From positions 310,001 through 374,000 of the forward strand of contig NZ_PABT01000014.1 of the NCBI RefSeq assembly GCF_002699205.1: 64,000 nucleotides of DNA, given 5' to 3'. Both the position numbers and the translations under genes were made by a program. How positions within the stretch are numbered: position 1 is the first letter of the stretch; the number at the start of each line of letters is the position of its first letter. Of the stretch, positions 1 through 8,815 are shown piece by piece. This DNA comes from Allomuricauda sp. GTDB lineage: Bacteria; Bacteroidota; Bacteroidia; Flavobacteriales; Flavobacteriaceae. The notes under the pieces were generated by a model. It was given only the letters and a program-made list of their open reading frames with translations, was not told the DNA's origin and did no database searches.

Positions 1-541
1 TATAGGCCCAAGTGGCTAGGTCCCTAAGCTCGTGTGCAAATGAGATACGGGAGATCTCATCGTCCAAGGTTGCTTCACCACCTTCCATAATGGCCTGCAT
101 ATAATTCATAATGGCTTCGGTATGCAATTCCTCTTCTTCGTCGGTACGTTTTTTCAAATACTTGGTAAGAGCTGGTTCAATATCTACCGGCTCAATATCC
201 ATCAAAGTTTCTTTGCCAGAATCGGCTAAAATTTTGTCGTAGAACTTGTTCATTTTCATAATGACAAAATCCCTTTCTTCCAATGGCAATACTTCGTCCA
301 AATAAGCATCTATAAAAACATGGACGTTCAGTTCCGTTGCAGATGGAGTATCTGTTTTAGGAAGAATCACGTCCAAGGTCTGTGCCATGGCATAACCCTT
401 TTCTTTGTCCAGGAAACTGGGTGTCCACTCGGCATAGGCCGGTTTGTTCTTACAGCTTTGCAGTAACGACAATAATGTGGGAGTGGCCACGGCATAGCCG
501 AAAGCCAATCCCATATTTTTAAGTGCTGATCTTCTTTCCAT
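1..541 (-). CDS. Gluconate 2-dehydrogenase subunit 3 family protein (C-terminus outside window)
   Basis: Reading leftward from an ATG at 541 the frame stays open to base 1, giving about 180 residues, so the C-terminus lies outside. The N-terminus starts MERRSALKNMG, a twin-arginine-like start, then a hydrophobic run ending LLSLLQSC, so it is probably exported and perhaps lipid-anchored. The body (TLDVILPKTDTPSA, then an acidic helical part) fits the small subunit family that partners GMC-type sugar dehydrogenases. Its start codon overlaps the stop of the GMC gene by one base (TAATG), so translation is probably coupled and the two likely form one enzyme. The substrate is not visible from sequence. 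Confidence 0.85.
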   Translation of the reverse strand, partial: MERRSALKNMGLAFGYAVATPTLLSLLQSCKNKPAYAEWTPSFLDKEKGYAMAQTLDVILPKTDTPSATELNVHVFIDAYLDEVLPLEERDFVIMKMNKFYDKILADSGKETLMDIEPVDIEPALTKYLKKRTDEEEELHTEAIMNYMQAIMEGGEATLDDEISRISFAHELRDLATWAY

Positions 542-2259
542 TATATATTTCCTTTTTTAAGTTCTTGAGCGGCGTGGTTGGCTGCTCTTGCAGTAAATGC
601 CATGTAGGTCAACGATGGGTTCACACAACTTGCTGAGGTCATAAACGCACCGTCGGTAACATAAACGTTTTTACATGCATGTACTTGGTTATAACCATTT
701 ACAACCGAAGTTTTTGGGTCACGCCCCATACGGGCAGTTCCCATCTCATGGATTCCAAGTCCAAGTGCGTAGGGTTGGTCATAAGGAGTTATGTCCTTTG
801 CACCGGCCTTTTCCAACATTTGAACCGCTTGGTCCTGCATGTCCTTGCGCATATTGATTTCATTCTCCCGAATTTCTGCATCAAAAGTAACGGTGGGCAA
901 GCCCCACTGATCTTTTTTGTCGTAATCCAAGGTCATTTTGTTGTCGTGGTAAGGTAGAATCTCACCAAAGGCAAGCATGTTCATTGTCCATCCCCCGGGA
1001 GTGAGTACTGCATCCTTATAATCTTTGCCAAAAGAAGCTTCTGCGATCAATTCTTCGTAGTTGCCTCTTCCTGCACCACCTTGGTAACCGTAACCACGAA
1101 CAAAGTTTTTCATGTCACTGTTGCCACCTAGGTTTCTAAATCGGGGCACATAAATACCGTTGGGTTTTCTGCCCTTGTAATATTTGTCCTCAAATCCTTC
1201 AAATTTACCCGAAGCACCTACCAAGAAATGATGGTCCATTATATTGTGGCCCAATTCGCCGGAATCGTTGCCCAAACCATCGGGGAATCTGTCGGATTTG
1301 GACTGCATCAAAATAGATGTGGATGCAATGGCCGAAGCACAAAGAAATATCACCTTGGCCTTGAACTCGAATTCTTCTTTGGTCTCCCTGTCAATAACTT
1401 TGACACCCGTAGCCTTTTTGGTATCTGGGTCATAAATTACCTCATGTACAATAGAGTCTGGCCTTAAGGTCATGTTGCCCGTACGCTCGGCGGCGGGCAA
1501 GGTTGAGGAAACACTGCTGAAATATGCTCCGAAAGGACATCCCCTAATACATCTATTTCTAAATTGACAACGTACCCGTCCGTCGCCATCAAATTGTTTG
1601 TCACTGTTAATGTGGGCCACCCTTCCCGCAGTGATCACACGACCGTCAAAATTTTCGGCCACTTTTTCCCGTACATGGTTTTCCACACAATTGAGCTCCA
1701 TCATGGGCTCAAACTTTCCATCGGGTAGTTGCGGCAAGCCCAAACTTTCACCGGAAACACCGATGTAACTTTCAACTTTATCGTACCAAGGTGCAATGTC
1801 CTTGTAACGTACGGGCCAATCCACGGCTATACCTTCATTCTTGTTGGCCGAGAAATCAATATCGCTCCAACGGTAACTATGGCGTCCCCACATGATCGAA
1901 CGTCCACCTACATGGTACCCACGCATCCAATCAAAACGTTTTGTTTCATTGTACGGATGCTCCAGGTCGTTCACAAACCAATGCTTGGATGCAGCCGAGG
2001 TTGTATAACCTGTTCTGGATTGCTTTTCTTGTTTTTTGATATCTTCTCGGGTTGCTTTGCCCGCATGAGGAAAATCCCAAGGATCCATATTGGCTGTAGG
2101 GTAGTCTTCGCGGTGCTTTACCATGGGTCCACGTTCCAAGACCAAGGTCTTTAGGCCATTTTCGCACAATTCTTTGGCCGCCCAACCTCCGCTGATACCC
2201 GTACCTACCACGATGGCATCATAGGATTCCTGCTCCTGATTGTAATAAAACTTGCTCAT
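541..2259 (-). CDS. GMC family FAD-dependent sugar dehydrogenase
   Basis: A 572-residue flavoprotein. The FAD-binding Rossmann motif GTGISGG lies at residues 19-25 and is followed by the ADP-binding end LVLERG. A cysteine-rich stretch near residue 235 (CIRGCPFG) and the C-terminal GMC signatures HEMGTARMG and CVNPSLTYM are present; the His and Asn in the last two are the expected catalytic pair. No signal peptide is seen, so export with its Tat-like small subunit is an inference. The family oxidises sugars and polyols, including glucosides at C3. The neighbouring DUF1080, TIM-barrel and Gfo/Idh genes favour a 3-keto-sugar route. Transcribed divergently from the rest of the cluster. Confidence 0.9.
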   Translation of the reverse strand: MSKFYYNQEQESYDAIVVGTGISGGWAAKELCENGLKTLVLERGPMVKHREDYPTANMDPWDFPHAGKATREDIKKQEKQSRTGYTTSAASKHWFVNDLEHPYNETKRFDWMRGYHVGGRSIMWGRHSYRWSDIDFSANKNEGIAVDWPVRYKDIAPWYDKVESYIGVSGESLGLPQLPDGKFEPMMELNCVENHVREKVAENFDGRVITAGRVAHINSDKQFDGDGRVRCQFRNRCIRGCPFGAYFSSVSSTLPAAERTGNMTLRPDSIVHEVIYDPDTKKATGVKVIDRETKEEFEFKAKVIFLCASAIASTSILMQSKSDRFPDGLGNDSGELGHNIMDHHFLVGASGKFEGFEDKYYKGRKPNGIYVPRFRNLGGNSDMKNFVRGYGYQGGAGRGNYEELIAEASFGKDYKDAVLTPGGWTMNMLAFGEILPYHDNKMTLDYDKKDQWGLPTVTFDAEIRENEINMRKDMQDQAVQMLEKAGAKDITPYDQPYALGLGIHEMGTARMGRDPKTSVVNGYNQVHACKNVYVTDGAFMTSASCVNPSLTYMAFTARAANHAAQELKKGNI

Positions 2260-2395
2260 TTATTCGGATTGTTTAATTGCTAAATGTATTAATTATTAAA
2301 TTAATTTTCTACATTTAATCCCTATGTTTATTGAGAATTCAGCACTATAACGTTGTAGTTTTTGGATTTTGAAAGAAATTAACCAATGTAAAAAT

Positions 2396-3394
2396 ATGAA
2401 CAGAAGTAGTTTAGCACAAAAATGTATTGTTACACTAATTACAGTGGCTTTTTTTGGGGTTTATTCCTGTAAAGAAAATCCTAAAAAAGAAACAGTGGAT
2501 GAGAAGATCGAGGAAGAGGTGACCATTGAGGAATCCAAACCGGACATTAAACTCTCTTTGGCGCAATGGTCCATGCATAAAATGATTCTTGAAGAGGGGG
2601 TAGACCCATATACTTTTGCCAAAAAAGCCAGTGAATGGGGTTTTGAAGGGTTGGAATATGTGAGTGCCCTTTATTATAAAGAACTCCAAGCAGCCAATTT
2701 CTCGGAAGAAGCCATGAACAACTGGGTGGAAAAGAGCAAGGCCGAAAGTGAAAAATACGGTTTGAAAAACCTTTTGATCATGGTGGATGGCCAAGGCGAT
2801 ATAGCAGTTGCCGACGAAGCTAAAAGAAAAGAAGCCGTTGAGAACCATTATAAATGGGTAGATGCCGCCGCCGCTTTGGGTTGCCACTCCATTCGGGTAA
2901 ATTTGAACGGTAGCATGGAGCCGGAAGTGTGGATACCTGCTTCCGTTGCCGGACTCACCCAATTGGCAACCTACGCCAAGGAAAAGGACATCAATATAAT
3001 TGTTGAAAACCACGGAGGACCTTCTTCCAATGCGAAACTATTGGCCGAAGTGATGGAAAAAGTGGGCATGGACAATTGCGGAACACTGCCCGATTTTGGA
3101 AATTTCTGTATCAAGAGAGAGGCAGGCGATTATTATTCATCCAAATGTTTGGAGGAATACGATCGCTATAAAGGCACAAAGGAATTAATGCCATACGCCA
3201 AAGGAGTAAGTGCCAAGTCCTATAGTTTTGATGAAGAAGGAAATGAAACCAGGGTGGATTATCCAAGAATCATGGAGATTGTATTGGATGCTGGGTACGA
3301 AGGTTTTGTGGGTGTGGAATATGAAGGGTCAGAATTAAGTGAAGAAGAAGGAATTTTGGCAACAAAAAAATTATTGGAAAGAATATTGAAATAA
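2396..3394 (+). CDS. Lipoprotein sugar phosphate isomerase/epimerase (TIM barrel)
   Basis: 332 residues from the ATG at 2396. A TTG 27 bases upstream is in frame but would put charged residues ahead of the signal. The start MNRSSLAQKC, a hydrophobic core and the end VYSC form a lipoprotein signal, so the enzyme is probably attached to a membrane outside the cytoplasm. The rest is an AP-endonuclease-2-like xylose-isomerase barrel: LSLAQWSMHK, ENHGG, DFGNF and VEYEG are typical strand ends with metal-ligand Glu and Asp. It is the first gene of a rightward run with DinB, permease and oxidoreductase genes. It probably acts on an oxidised sugar in the periplasm; the exact reaction is unknown. Confidence 0.82.
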   Translation: MNRSSLAQKCIVTLITVAFFGVYSCKENPKKETVDEKIEEEVTIEESKPDIKLSLAQWSMHKMILEEGVDPYTFAKKASEWGFEGLEYVSALYYKELQAANFSEEAMNNWVEKSKAESEKYGLKNLLIMVDGQGDIAVADEAKRKEAVENHYKWVDAAAALGCHSIRVNLNGSMEPEVWIPASVAGLTQLATYAKEKDINIIVENHGGPSSNAKLLAEVMEKVGMDNCGTLPDFGNFCIKREAGDYYSSKCLEEYDRYKGTKELMPYAKGVSAKSYSFDEEGNETRVDYPRIMEIVLDAGYEGFVGVEYEGSELSEEEGILATKKLLERILK

Positions 3395-3410
3395 TCCACC
3401 TATATAAAAG

Positions 3411-3854
3411 ATGAAGGGATTTTTTCACCAGCTCCTGGATTACAATTTTTATTGTAACAAAAAAATCATACATCAGTGTAGGAACCAAGACGAAGTTCCT
3501 GAGGGCTGTGTTGGACTTTTTGATCATATACTCAATGCCCATCATATTTGGAACCATAGAATATTGGGAACCCCGTCCGAGTTTGGGCTGTGGGACCAAC
3601 ACGATATTGATGCATGGGAAGACATCCATTATGAAAATCAACGTACCTCTTTTGAAATTGTGACCAATACGGATAATTTTGACAAGCGCGTGGAATATGT
3701 GAATAGTCGGGAAGTCCATTTTTCGAATGAAATAAAGGACATCCTTTTCCATATCATCAATCATTCCACGCACCATAGGGGGCAGATCATGGCGGTGTTG
3801 AGAAATTCAGGATTTGAACCCGAACCTTTGGACTACATATTTTATAAACGATAA
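3411..3854 (+). CDS. DinB-like four-helix protein
   Basis: 147 residues with no signal peptide. The pattern resembles the DinB/YfiT-like family of four-helix proteins that bind a metal through three histidines: NAHHIWN near residue 46 and HSTHHRGQ near residue 122 supply the candidates. Some members are thiol-dependent transferases; many have no known role. It sits 16 bases after the TIM-barrel lipoprotein and 20 before the permease, so it is probably co-transcribed with the sugar genes, though nothing in the protein ties it to sugars. Confidence 0.75.
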   Translation: MKGFFHQLLDYNFYCNKKIIHQCRNQDEVPEGCVGLFDHILNAHHIWNHRILGTPSEFGLWDQHDIDAWEDIHYENQRTSFEIVTNTDNFDKRVEYVNSREVHFSNEIKDILFHIINHSTHHRGQIMAVLRNSGFEPEPLDYIFYKR

Positions 3855-3874
3855 CTACTAACTAAATACTTAAC

Positions 3875-5104
3875 ATGAATATTAAAACCAAATTTCAGCT
3901 GTCCTTTATGATGTTCCTCGAGTTCTTTATTTGGGGCGGTTGGTTCGTGACCTTGGGAACTTTTTTGGGCAATAATTTGAAGGCTACCGGAGGAGAAATT
4001 GCCCAAGCATTTTCAACGCAATCATGGGGAGCAATCATAGCACCATTTATCATTGGATTGATTGCGGATCGGTACTTTAATGCAGAGCGTATTTTGGGTG
4101 TACTGCATCTCATCGGGGCATTTTTAATGTACCAGATGTACCAAACCACTGAATTTTCGGTATTCTATCCCTATGTTTTGGGGTATATGATTTTATATAT
4201 GCCGACTTTGGCCTTGGTCAATTCCATATCATTCAATCAGATGAAAGACCCTGCTAAAGAATTTTCCCCTATCAGGGTCTTTGGGACAATAGGTTGGATT
4301 ATTGCAGGTCTGGTGATAAGTTATGTCTTCGTCTGGGATTCACCGGAAAGCTTGGAAGCAGGAATGTTGAAAAACACCTTTTTAATGGTTGGGATAGCCT
4401 CGGCAATTTTGGGACTGTTCAGTTTTACATTGCCCAAAACACCCCCTACGATAGACAAAAGTGAAAAAGTGACCGTTTCAGATATGTTGGGATTGGATGC
4501 CCTGAAGCTTCTAAAAGATAAAAACTTCTTGGTGTTCTTTATCTCGTCAGTATTGATATGCATTCCACTGGCATTTTATTATCAGAACGCCAATCCGTTT
4601 TTATCTGAAATTGGACTTGACAACCCCACAGGGAAAATGACCATAGGTCAGGCCTCAGAGGTTATTTTTATGTTGTTGTTACCATATTTTTTTACCAAGT
4701 TCGGGTTTAAAAAAACAATTTTGGTTGGTATGTTGGCCTGGACAGTTAGATATTTGTTGTTCGCCTACGGAAATGCCGGTGATTTGGCGTTTATGCTCAT
4801 CATAGGAATAGCTTTGCATGGAATATGCTACGATTTCTTCTTTGTATCCGGACAGATTTATACCGATACCAAAGCGGGGGAGAAATATAAAAGTGCGGCC
4901 CAAGGTTTGATTACTCTGGCGACCTATGGTGTAGGAATGTTGATAGGATTTTGGATAGCAGGTCAAATTACGGATTCCTTCCTGTTGGAAGATGGCAGTC
5001 ACGTATGGGAAAGTATATGGATTTATCCAGCAGGATTCGCTGCGGTTGTTTTTGTCCTGTTTGCATTGATATTTAAAAACGAAAAAGTAGAATATAAATC
5101 ATAA
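3875..5104 (+). CDS. Nucleoside:H+ symporter family MFS permease (NupG-like)
   Basis: 409 residues, almost wholly hydrophobic, with about 12 predicted membrane segments. The start MNIKTKFQLSFMMFLEFF, then IWGGWFVTLGTFL and GLIADRYF, matches the NupG/XapB type of the major facilitator superfamily. Such permeases are common in Bacteroidota sugar clusters next to Gfo/Idh and TIM-barrel genes, so the cargo here may be an oxidised sugar and not a nucleoside. It ends 7 bases before the oxidoreductase gene, which supports co-transcription. Confidence 0.85.
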   Translation: MNIKTKFQLSFMMFLEFFIWGGWFVTLGTFLGNNLKATGGEIAQAFSTQSWGAIIAPFIIGLIADRYFNAERILGVLHLIGAFLMYQMYQTTEFSVFYPYVLGYMILYMPTLALVNSISFNQMKDPAKEFSPIRVFGTIGWIIAGLVISYVFVWDSPESLEAGMLKNTFLMVGIASAILGLFSFTLPKTPPTIDKSEKVTVSDMLGLDALKLLKDKNFLVFFISSVLICIPLAFYYQNANPFLSEIGLDNPTGKMTIGQASEVIFMLLLPYFFTKFGFKKTILVGMLAWTVRYLLFAYGNAGDLAFMLIIGIALHGICYDFFFVSGQIYTDTKAGEKYKSAAQGLITLATYGVGMLIGFWIAGQITDSFLLEDGSHVWESIWIYPAGFAAVVFVLFALIFKNEKVEYKS

Positions 5105-5111
5105 ATAAAAC

Positions 5112-6248
5112 ATGCCTAAAAAGATTAGACTTGGAATTCTTGGTGGTGGTGGCGATTCCCTGATTGGAGTATTGCACAGGGTTGCCTCTTTCATTAATGA
5201 CAATTACGAAATTGTTGGTGCGGTCTTCAACCCAAACCTTGAGGACAGTTTGGCGTTTGCAAGGGAGATAGATATTCCCACCAATCGGATCTACAAGGAT
5301 TTTGACACCTTGGTAGAAGAGGAGATGAAACTGCCCGAAGATGAGCGTATCCAGGTATGTTCTATCCTCACTCCAAACTTTCTTCATTTTCCGATGGCAA
5401 AAAAACTGTTGGAAAATGGATTCAATGTCATTTGTGAAAAACCAATGACCACCAGCTATGAGGAGGCCAAAATATTGCAGGAAACCCTAAAAAAGGCAGG
5501 AACCGTATTTGCGGTCACCCATACCTATACAGGTTACCCAATGGTGCGTCAAATGCGGGAGATGATCAAGGAAGGGGTCATTGGAAAAATACATAAGGTC
5601 GATGCCCAATATTATCAAGGTTGGATGAACCCCATCATACATGACAAGGAAAAACGAGGCACTGTTTGGAGGCTCGACCCCAAAAAAGCGGGCATCAGTT
5701 CTTGTATGGGCGACATTGGGGTGCATGCCTTTAATATGATAGAGTACACCACCGGATTACGGGTACAATCATTATTGTGCGATTTCAATTACCTGTATGA
5801 CGACAACCAAATGGATATGGACGGAACAGCCCTCATCCGGATGGACAAGAACGTAAAAGGGGTCATCAGGGCCAGTCAGGTAGCCACAGGAGAGGAAAAC
5901 AACTTGTCCATTGCCATTTATGGTCAAAAAGGTGGACTAAAATGGGAACAGGAAAACCCCAATTATCTTTATAAATTGAACGATCCCGAACCATTACAGG
6001 TGTACAAACCTGGGCACGAGTACAATTCTGAACTGTCTTTGGCGGGAACCAAATTGCCCCCGGGACATCCAGAAGGTATTTTTGATGCCATGGCGAATAT
6101 TTACTTGGGAGTTGCCAAGGCCATTCGTGGTGAAGCGTATGACAGCGGGGAGTTCCCAACCATGACGGACGGGGTCCGTGGGCTTAATTTTATAGAAAAC
6201 ACCGTGGCTTCGCACAAACAAGGAAATGTTTGGGTTGATATGGATTAA
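5112..6248 (+). CDS. Gfo/Idh/MocA family NAD(P)-dependent oxidoreductase
   Basis: 378 residues. An N-terminal Rossmann fold carries LGILGGGGDSLIG (a glycine-rich nucleotide loop) and the family signature VICEKPMTTS near residue 105, with the EKP lysine expected in catalysis. GDIGVHAFNMIEY near residue 203 supplies the conserved Asp and His. No signal peptide, so probably cytoplasmic. Members oxidise or reduce sugars and inositols with NAD(P). Here it is the last gene of the first rightward run and may reduce a 3-keto sugar brought in by the permease just upstream. The substrate is inferred from context only. Confidence 0.88.
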   Translation: MPKKIRLGILGGGGDSLIGVLHRVASFINDNYEIVGAVFNPNLEDSLAFAREIDIPTNRIYKDFDTLVEEEMKLPEDERIQVCSILTPNFLHFPMAKKLLENGFNVICEKPMTTSYEEAKILQETLKKAGTVFAVTHTYTGYPMVRQMREMIKEGVIGKIHKVDAQYYQGWMNPIIHDKEKRGTVWRLDPKKAGISSCMGDIGVHAFNMIEYTTGLRVQSLLCDFNYLYDDNQMDMDGTALIRMDKNVKGVIRASQVATGEENNLSIAIYGQKGGLKWEQENPNYLYKLNDPEPLQVYKPGHEYNSELSLAGTKLPPGHPEGIFDAMANIYLGVAKAIRGEAYDSGEFPTMTDGVRGLNFIENTVASHKQGNVWVDMD

Positions 6249-6275
6249 ACCACATCACCCCAAAGTACTATTTAT

Positions 6276-6393
6276 GGCTGCTCAAAAAGGGTTCGTCAAC
6301 CTGAACTTGTTTCAGGTTTTAATATTCCGAATTTCGACTAATGAGATTCCGAAATAGATTTAGAACGGGCGTTTTACACCTTTTCGAGCAGCC
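6276..6393. repeat. Inverted-repeat element between convergent genes
   Basis: A 15-base arm at 6276-6290 (GGCTGCTCAAAAAGG) is mirrored at 6379-6393 with one mismatch. Between them is a small hairpin CCTGAA/TTCAGG (6299-6315) and two copies of ATTCCGAA-like sequence (6324 and 6346). It fills the gap between the oxidoreductase gene and the oppositely facing ASCH gene. It could act as a two-way terminator, or be a short non-coding palindromic repeat of a kind scattered in many flavobacterial genomes. Which one cannot be settled from a single copy. Confidence 0.55.
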
Positions 6394-6394
6394 A

Positions 6395-6859
6395 TTATTT
6401 TTTATAGAGCATTTCAAATTCTTCAAATACAACAATCATGCTTTCCTTTGGTTCGGAACCAAATTCAGCCAGTTCACGGGCGTATCGATCCCAATGTGTT
6501 TTCTTCCAATACGCCAAGCTTTTATCACCATCACCCTCTAACCGGGCATGCTCTTCCCGAACGCTAAAATAGGGCAGTAGTTTTACGGCAGTGGTTCGGA
6601 TGACACATTTGGCGTTTCCGTCCCAATCGGTCACCACATAAAAATCACCGATTTTTGGCAAGGCCTCATTGCGTAGCTGAATACCTTTTAAAGAATGGGA
6701 AGTGGCCCTTTTGATTTCTTTACAAACCAAATCGGCACAAAGATTGGCGTCCTTCTCATTGTCGCCAAAACGAATCACTTTGGGTGCATCCTTAGAGGCA
6801 AACTCCAAATGGGCATCCAAAAAGTCGCCCCACAGATTTCGGGCAGAAGCGTTTTCCAT
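6395..6859 (-). CDS. ASCH domain-containing protein
   Basis: 154 residues with no signal peptide. IRFGDNEKDANLCADLVCKEIKRATSH, then KIGDFYVVTDWDGNAKCVIRT and the C-terminal LAYWKKTHWDRYA, fit the ASCH family, a PUA-like beta barrel thought to bind RNA. It faces the opposite way to the sugar genes on both sides, so it is probably not part of that pathway and may have been inserted later, with the inverted-repeat element at its 3' end. Confidence 0.8.
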   Translation of the reverse strand: MENASARNLWGDFLDAHLEFASKDAPKVIRFGDNEKDANLCADLVCKEIKRATSHSLKGIQLRNEALPKIGDFYVVTDWDGNAKCVIRTTAVKLLPYFSVREEHARLEGDGDKSLAYWKKTHWDRYARELAEFGSEPKESMIVVFEEFEMLYKK

Positions 6860-7019
6860 AAGTAGTATTTATAAAACGGTAAGCTGTTTTAATTGTTATT
6901 GAATTCCTATATTTATGTCTTACTACAGGCGATGTAAAAATAACACAGTTTTTTTCTTAAATATAAAAGATAAATCCCAATTAAATATGGATTTATAAAT
7001 TCCTTAAAATCAAAATTAA

Positions 7020-8072
7020 ATGAAGACAATAAAAGGACCGGCCGTATTTTTGGCCCAATTTGTGGACAGTAAACCACCATTCAATACGTTGGATGGTATA
7101 TGCAAATGGGCCTCCGACCTTGGTTACAAAGGGATTCAGATACCAACGACCGAATCATTCCTGATAGATTTGGATAAAGCTGCAGAAAGCCAGGATTATT
7201 GCGATGAACTCAAAGGGAAGATTAATTCCTACGGGTTGGAAATTACCGAATTATCCACACACTTGCAGGGACAATTGGTTGCGGTACATCCCGCTTATGA
7301 CATCATGTTCGATAATTTTGCACCGGATGCCCTAAAGGGCAAACCCAAGGAACGGACCAAATGGGCGGTCGATCAAGTAAAAAAAGCAGCGACCGCCAGT
7401 CGACGGTTGGGACTAAAGGCCCACGCGACATTTTCGGGTTCGCTATTATGGCATACCATGCACCCTTGGCCACAAAGACCGGATGGTTTGGTGGAAATGG
7501 GCTTTGAGGAATTGGCAAAAAGATGGATGCCCATCTTAGATCATTTTGATGAAGAAGGTGTGGATGTATGTTACGAAATCCACCCAGGAGAAGATTTGCA
7601 CGATGGGGATACCTTTGAACGCTTTTTGGAAGCAACAGGCAATCACAAACGGGTGAATATCCTTTACGACCCAAGCCACTTTGTGCTGCAACAGTTGGAT
7701 TATATTGAGTACATCGATTTTTACCATGAGTTCATCAAATCTTTCCATGTAAAAGACTCCGAGTTTAACCCAACGGGCAAAAAAGGAGCGTTCGGAGGCT
7801 ATAACGATTGGGGGGACCGTGCAGGTCGATACCGTTCCTTAGGTGATGGCCAAATCGATTTCAAGACGATTTTCTCCAAATTGACCCAGTACGGTTGCGA
7901 TGTCTGGGCAGTTATGGAGTGGGAATGTTGCATCAAAAGCCCAGAACAAGGGGCACGTGAGGGCGCAAAATTCATCAAAGACCATATCATTGAGGCAACC
8001 ACAAAGACCTTTGACGATTTTGCCGGAGGCGATGTAGACGAACAAAAACTAAAAAATATTCTGGGATTATGA
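7020..8072 (+). CDS. Sugar phosphate isomerase/epimerase (TIM barrel, cytoplasmic)
   Basis: 350 residues without a signal peptide. It is an AP-endonuclease-2/xylose-isomerase-like barrel. Metal-ligand motifs appear in the expected order: YEIHPGED near residue 189, DPSHF near 219, SFHVKDSE near 242 and MEWEC near 302. The second half keeps the GDGQIDF motif. It differs from the lipoprotein barrel at 2396 in length and sequence, so the cluster has one exported and one cytoplasmic enzyme. Its stop overlaps the start of the next gene by four bases (ATGA), so the two are translationally coupled. Confidence 0.87.
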   Translation: MKTIKGPAVFLAQFVDSKPPFNTLDGICKWASDLGYKGIQIPTTESFLIDLDKAAESQDYCDELKGKINSYGLEITELSTHLQGQLVAVHPAYDIMFDNFAPDALKGKPKERTKWAVDQVKKAATASRRLGLKAHATFSGSLLWHTMHPWPQRPDGLVEMGFEELAKRWMPILDHFDEEGVDVCYEIHPGEDLHDGDTFERFLEATGNHKRVNILYDPSHFVLQQLDYIEYIDFYHEFIKSFHVKDSEFNPTGKKGAFGGYNDWGDRAGRYRSLGDGQIDFKTIFSKLTQYGCDVWAVMEWECCIKSPEQGAREGAKFIKDHIIEATTKTFDDFAGGDVDEQKLKNILGL

Positions 8073-8815
8073 AAAAAACGATGCTGTTCCTGACACTGGC
8101 CATAACTTTTGCCTGTAAGGACAAACCAACAGAAAATAAAAAAGAAGAAGTAAAAGAAGAAGTTGAAATATCGGAAGCAAAGGAATCCGATTGGATTGTT
8201 CTGTTTGACGGGACCTCTTTTGATGGTTGGCACATGTACAACGGAGGAGAAGTCACCGAGCCTTGGAAATTGGAAGACGGTGCCATGGTCTTTTATCCTC
8301 CGGAAAACAGGGAAGAGGGTGTTTCTTATAATTTGGTAACTGACAAAGAATTTACCGATTTTGTTCTCACTATGGAATGGAAAATATCCAAAGGGGGCAA
8401 CAGTGGTATTTTCTGGGGGGTCAAAGAAGATGAGAAATATGGACAACCGTATTTAACGGGTCCGGAAATACAAGTATTGGACAATGAGAGACACCCGGAT
8501 GCACAAAACGGAGCAGATCGTACCGCCGGTGCGCTGTATGATATTGTGCCGCCATCGGCCAATACCGTGAAAGAGGCTGAAGAATGGAACTCTGTTGAGC
8601 TAATGATCGATCACAAGGCCAACCAGGGACATGTGGTAATGAATGGTACCAAAATTGTGGAATTCCCGCTTCAGGGCCCTGAGTGGGATGATTTGGTGGC
8701 TCATTCAAAATTTGCAGATTGGGAAGGTTTTGGTATGTTCAAAACCGGAAAGATCGGATTGCAGGACCATGGTGATGTAGTGTCCTTCAGAAATATTAAA
8801 ATAAAAGAATTATAA
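8069..8815 (+). CDS. DUF1080 / 3-keto-disaccharide hydrolase domain lipoprotein
   Basis: 248 residues. The short signal MKKTMLFLTLAITFAC ends in a lipobox-like cysteine and is followed by a charged linker (residues 17-40) and then the domain: DWIVLFDGTSFDGWHMY, MEWKISKGGNSGIFWG, PEIQVLDNE and a C-terminal GDVVSFRNIKIKEL. This is the family once called DUF1080 and now described as 3-keto-disaccharide hydrolase, a beta-sandwich. Coupled to the TIM-barrel gene by an ATGA overlap. With the GMC dehydrogenase this suggests that a glycoside is oxidised at C3 and then cleaved outside the cytoplasm. Confidence 0.9.
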   Translation: MKKTMLFLTLAITFACKDKPTENKKEEVKEEVEISEAKESDWIVLFDGTSFDGWHMYNGGEVTEPWKLEDGAMVFYPPENREEGVSYNLVTDKEFTDFVLTMEWKISKGGNSGIFWGVKEDEKYGQPYLTGPEIQVLDNERHPDAQNGADRTAGALYDIVPPSANTVKEAEEWNSVELMIDHKANQGHVVMNGTKIVEFPLQGPEWDDLVAHSKFADWEGFGMFKTGKIGLQDHGDVVSFRNIKIKEL

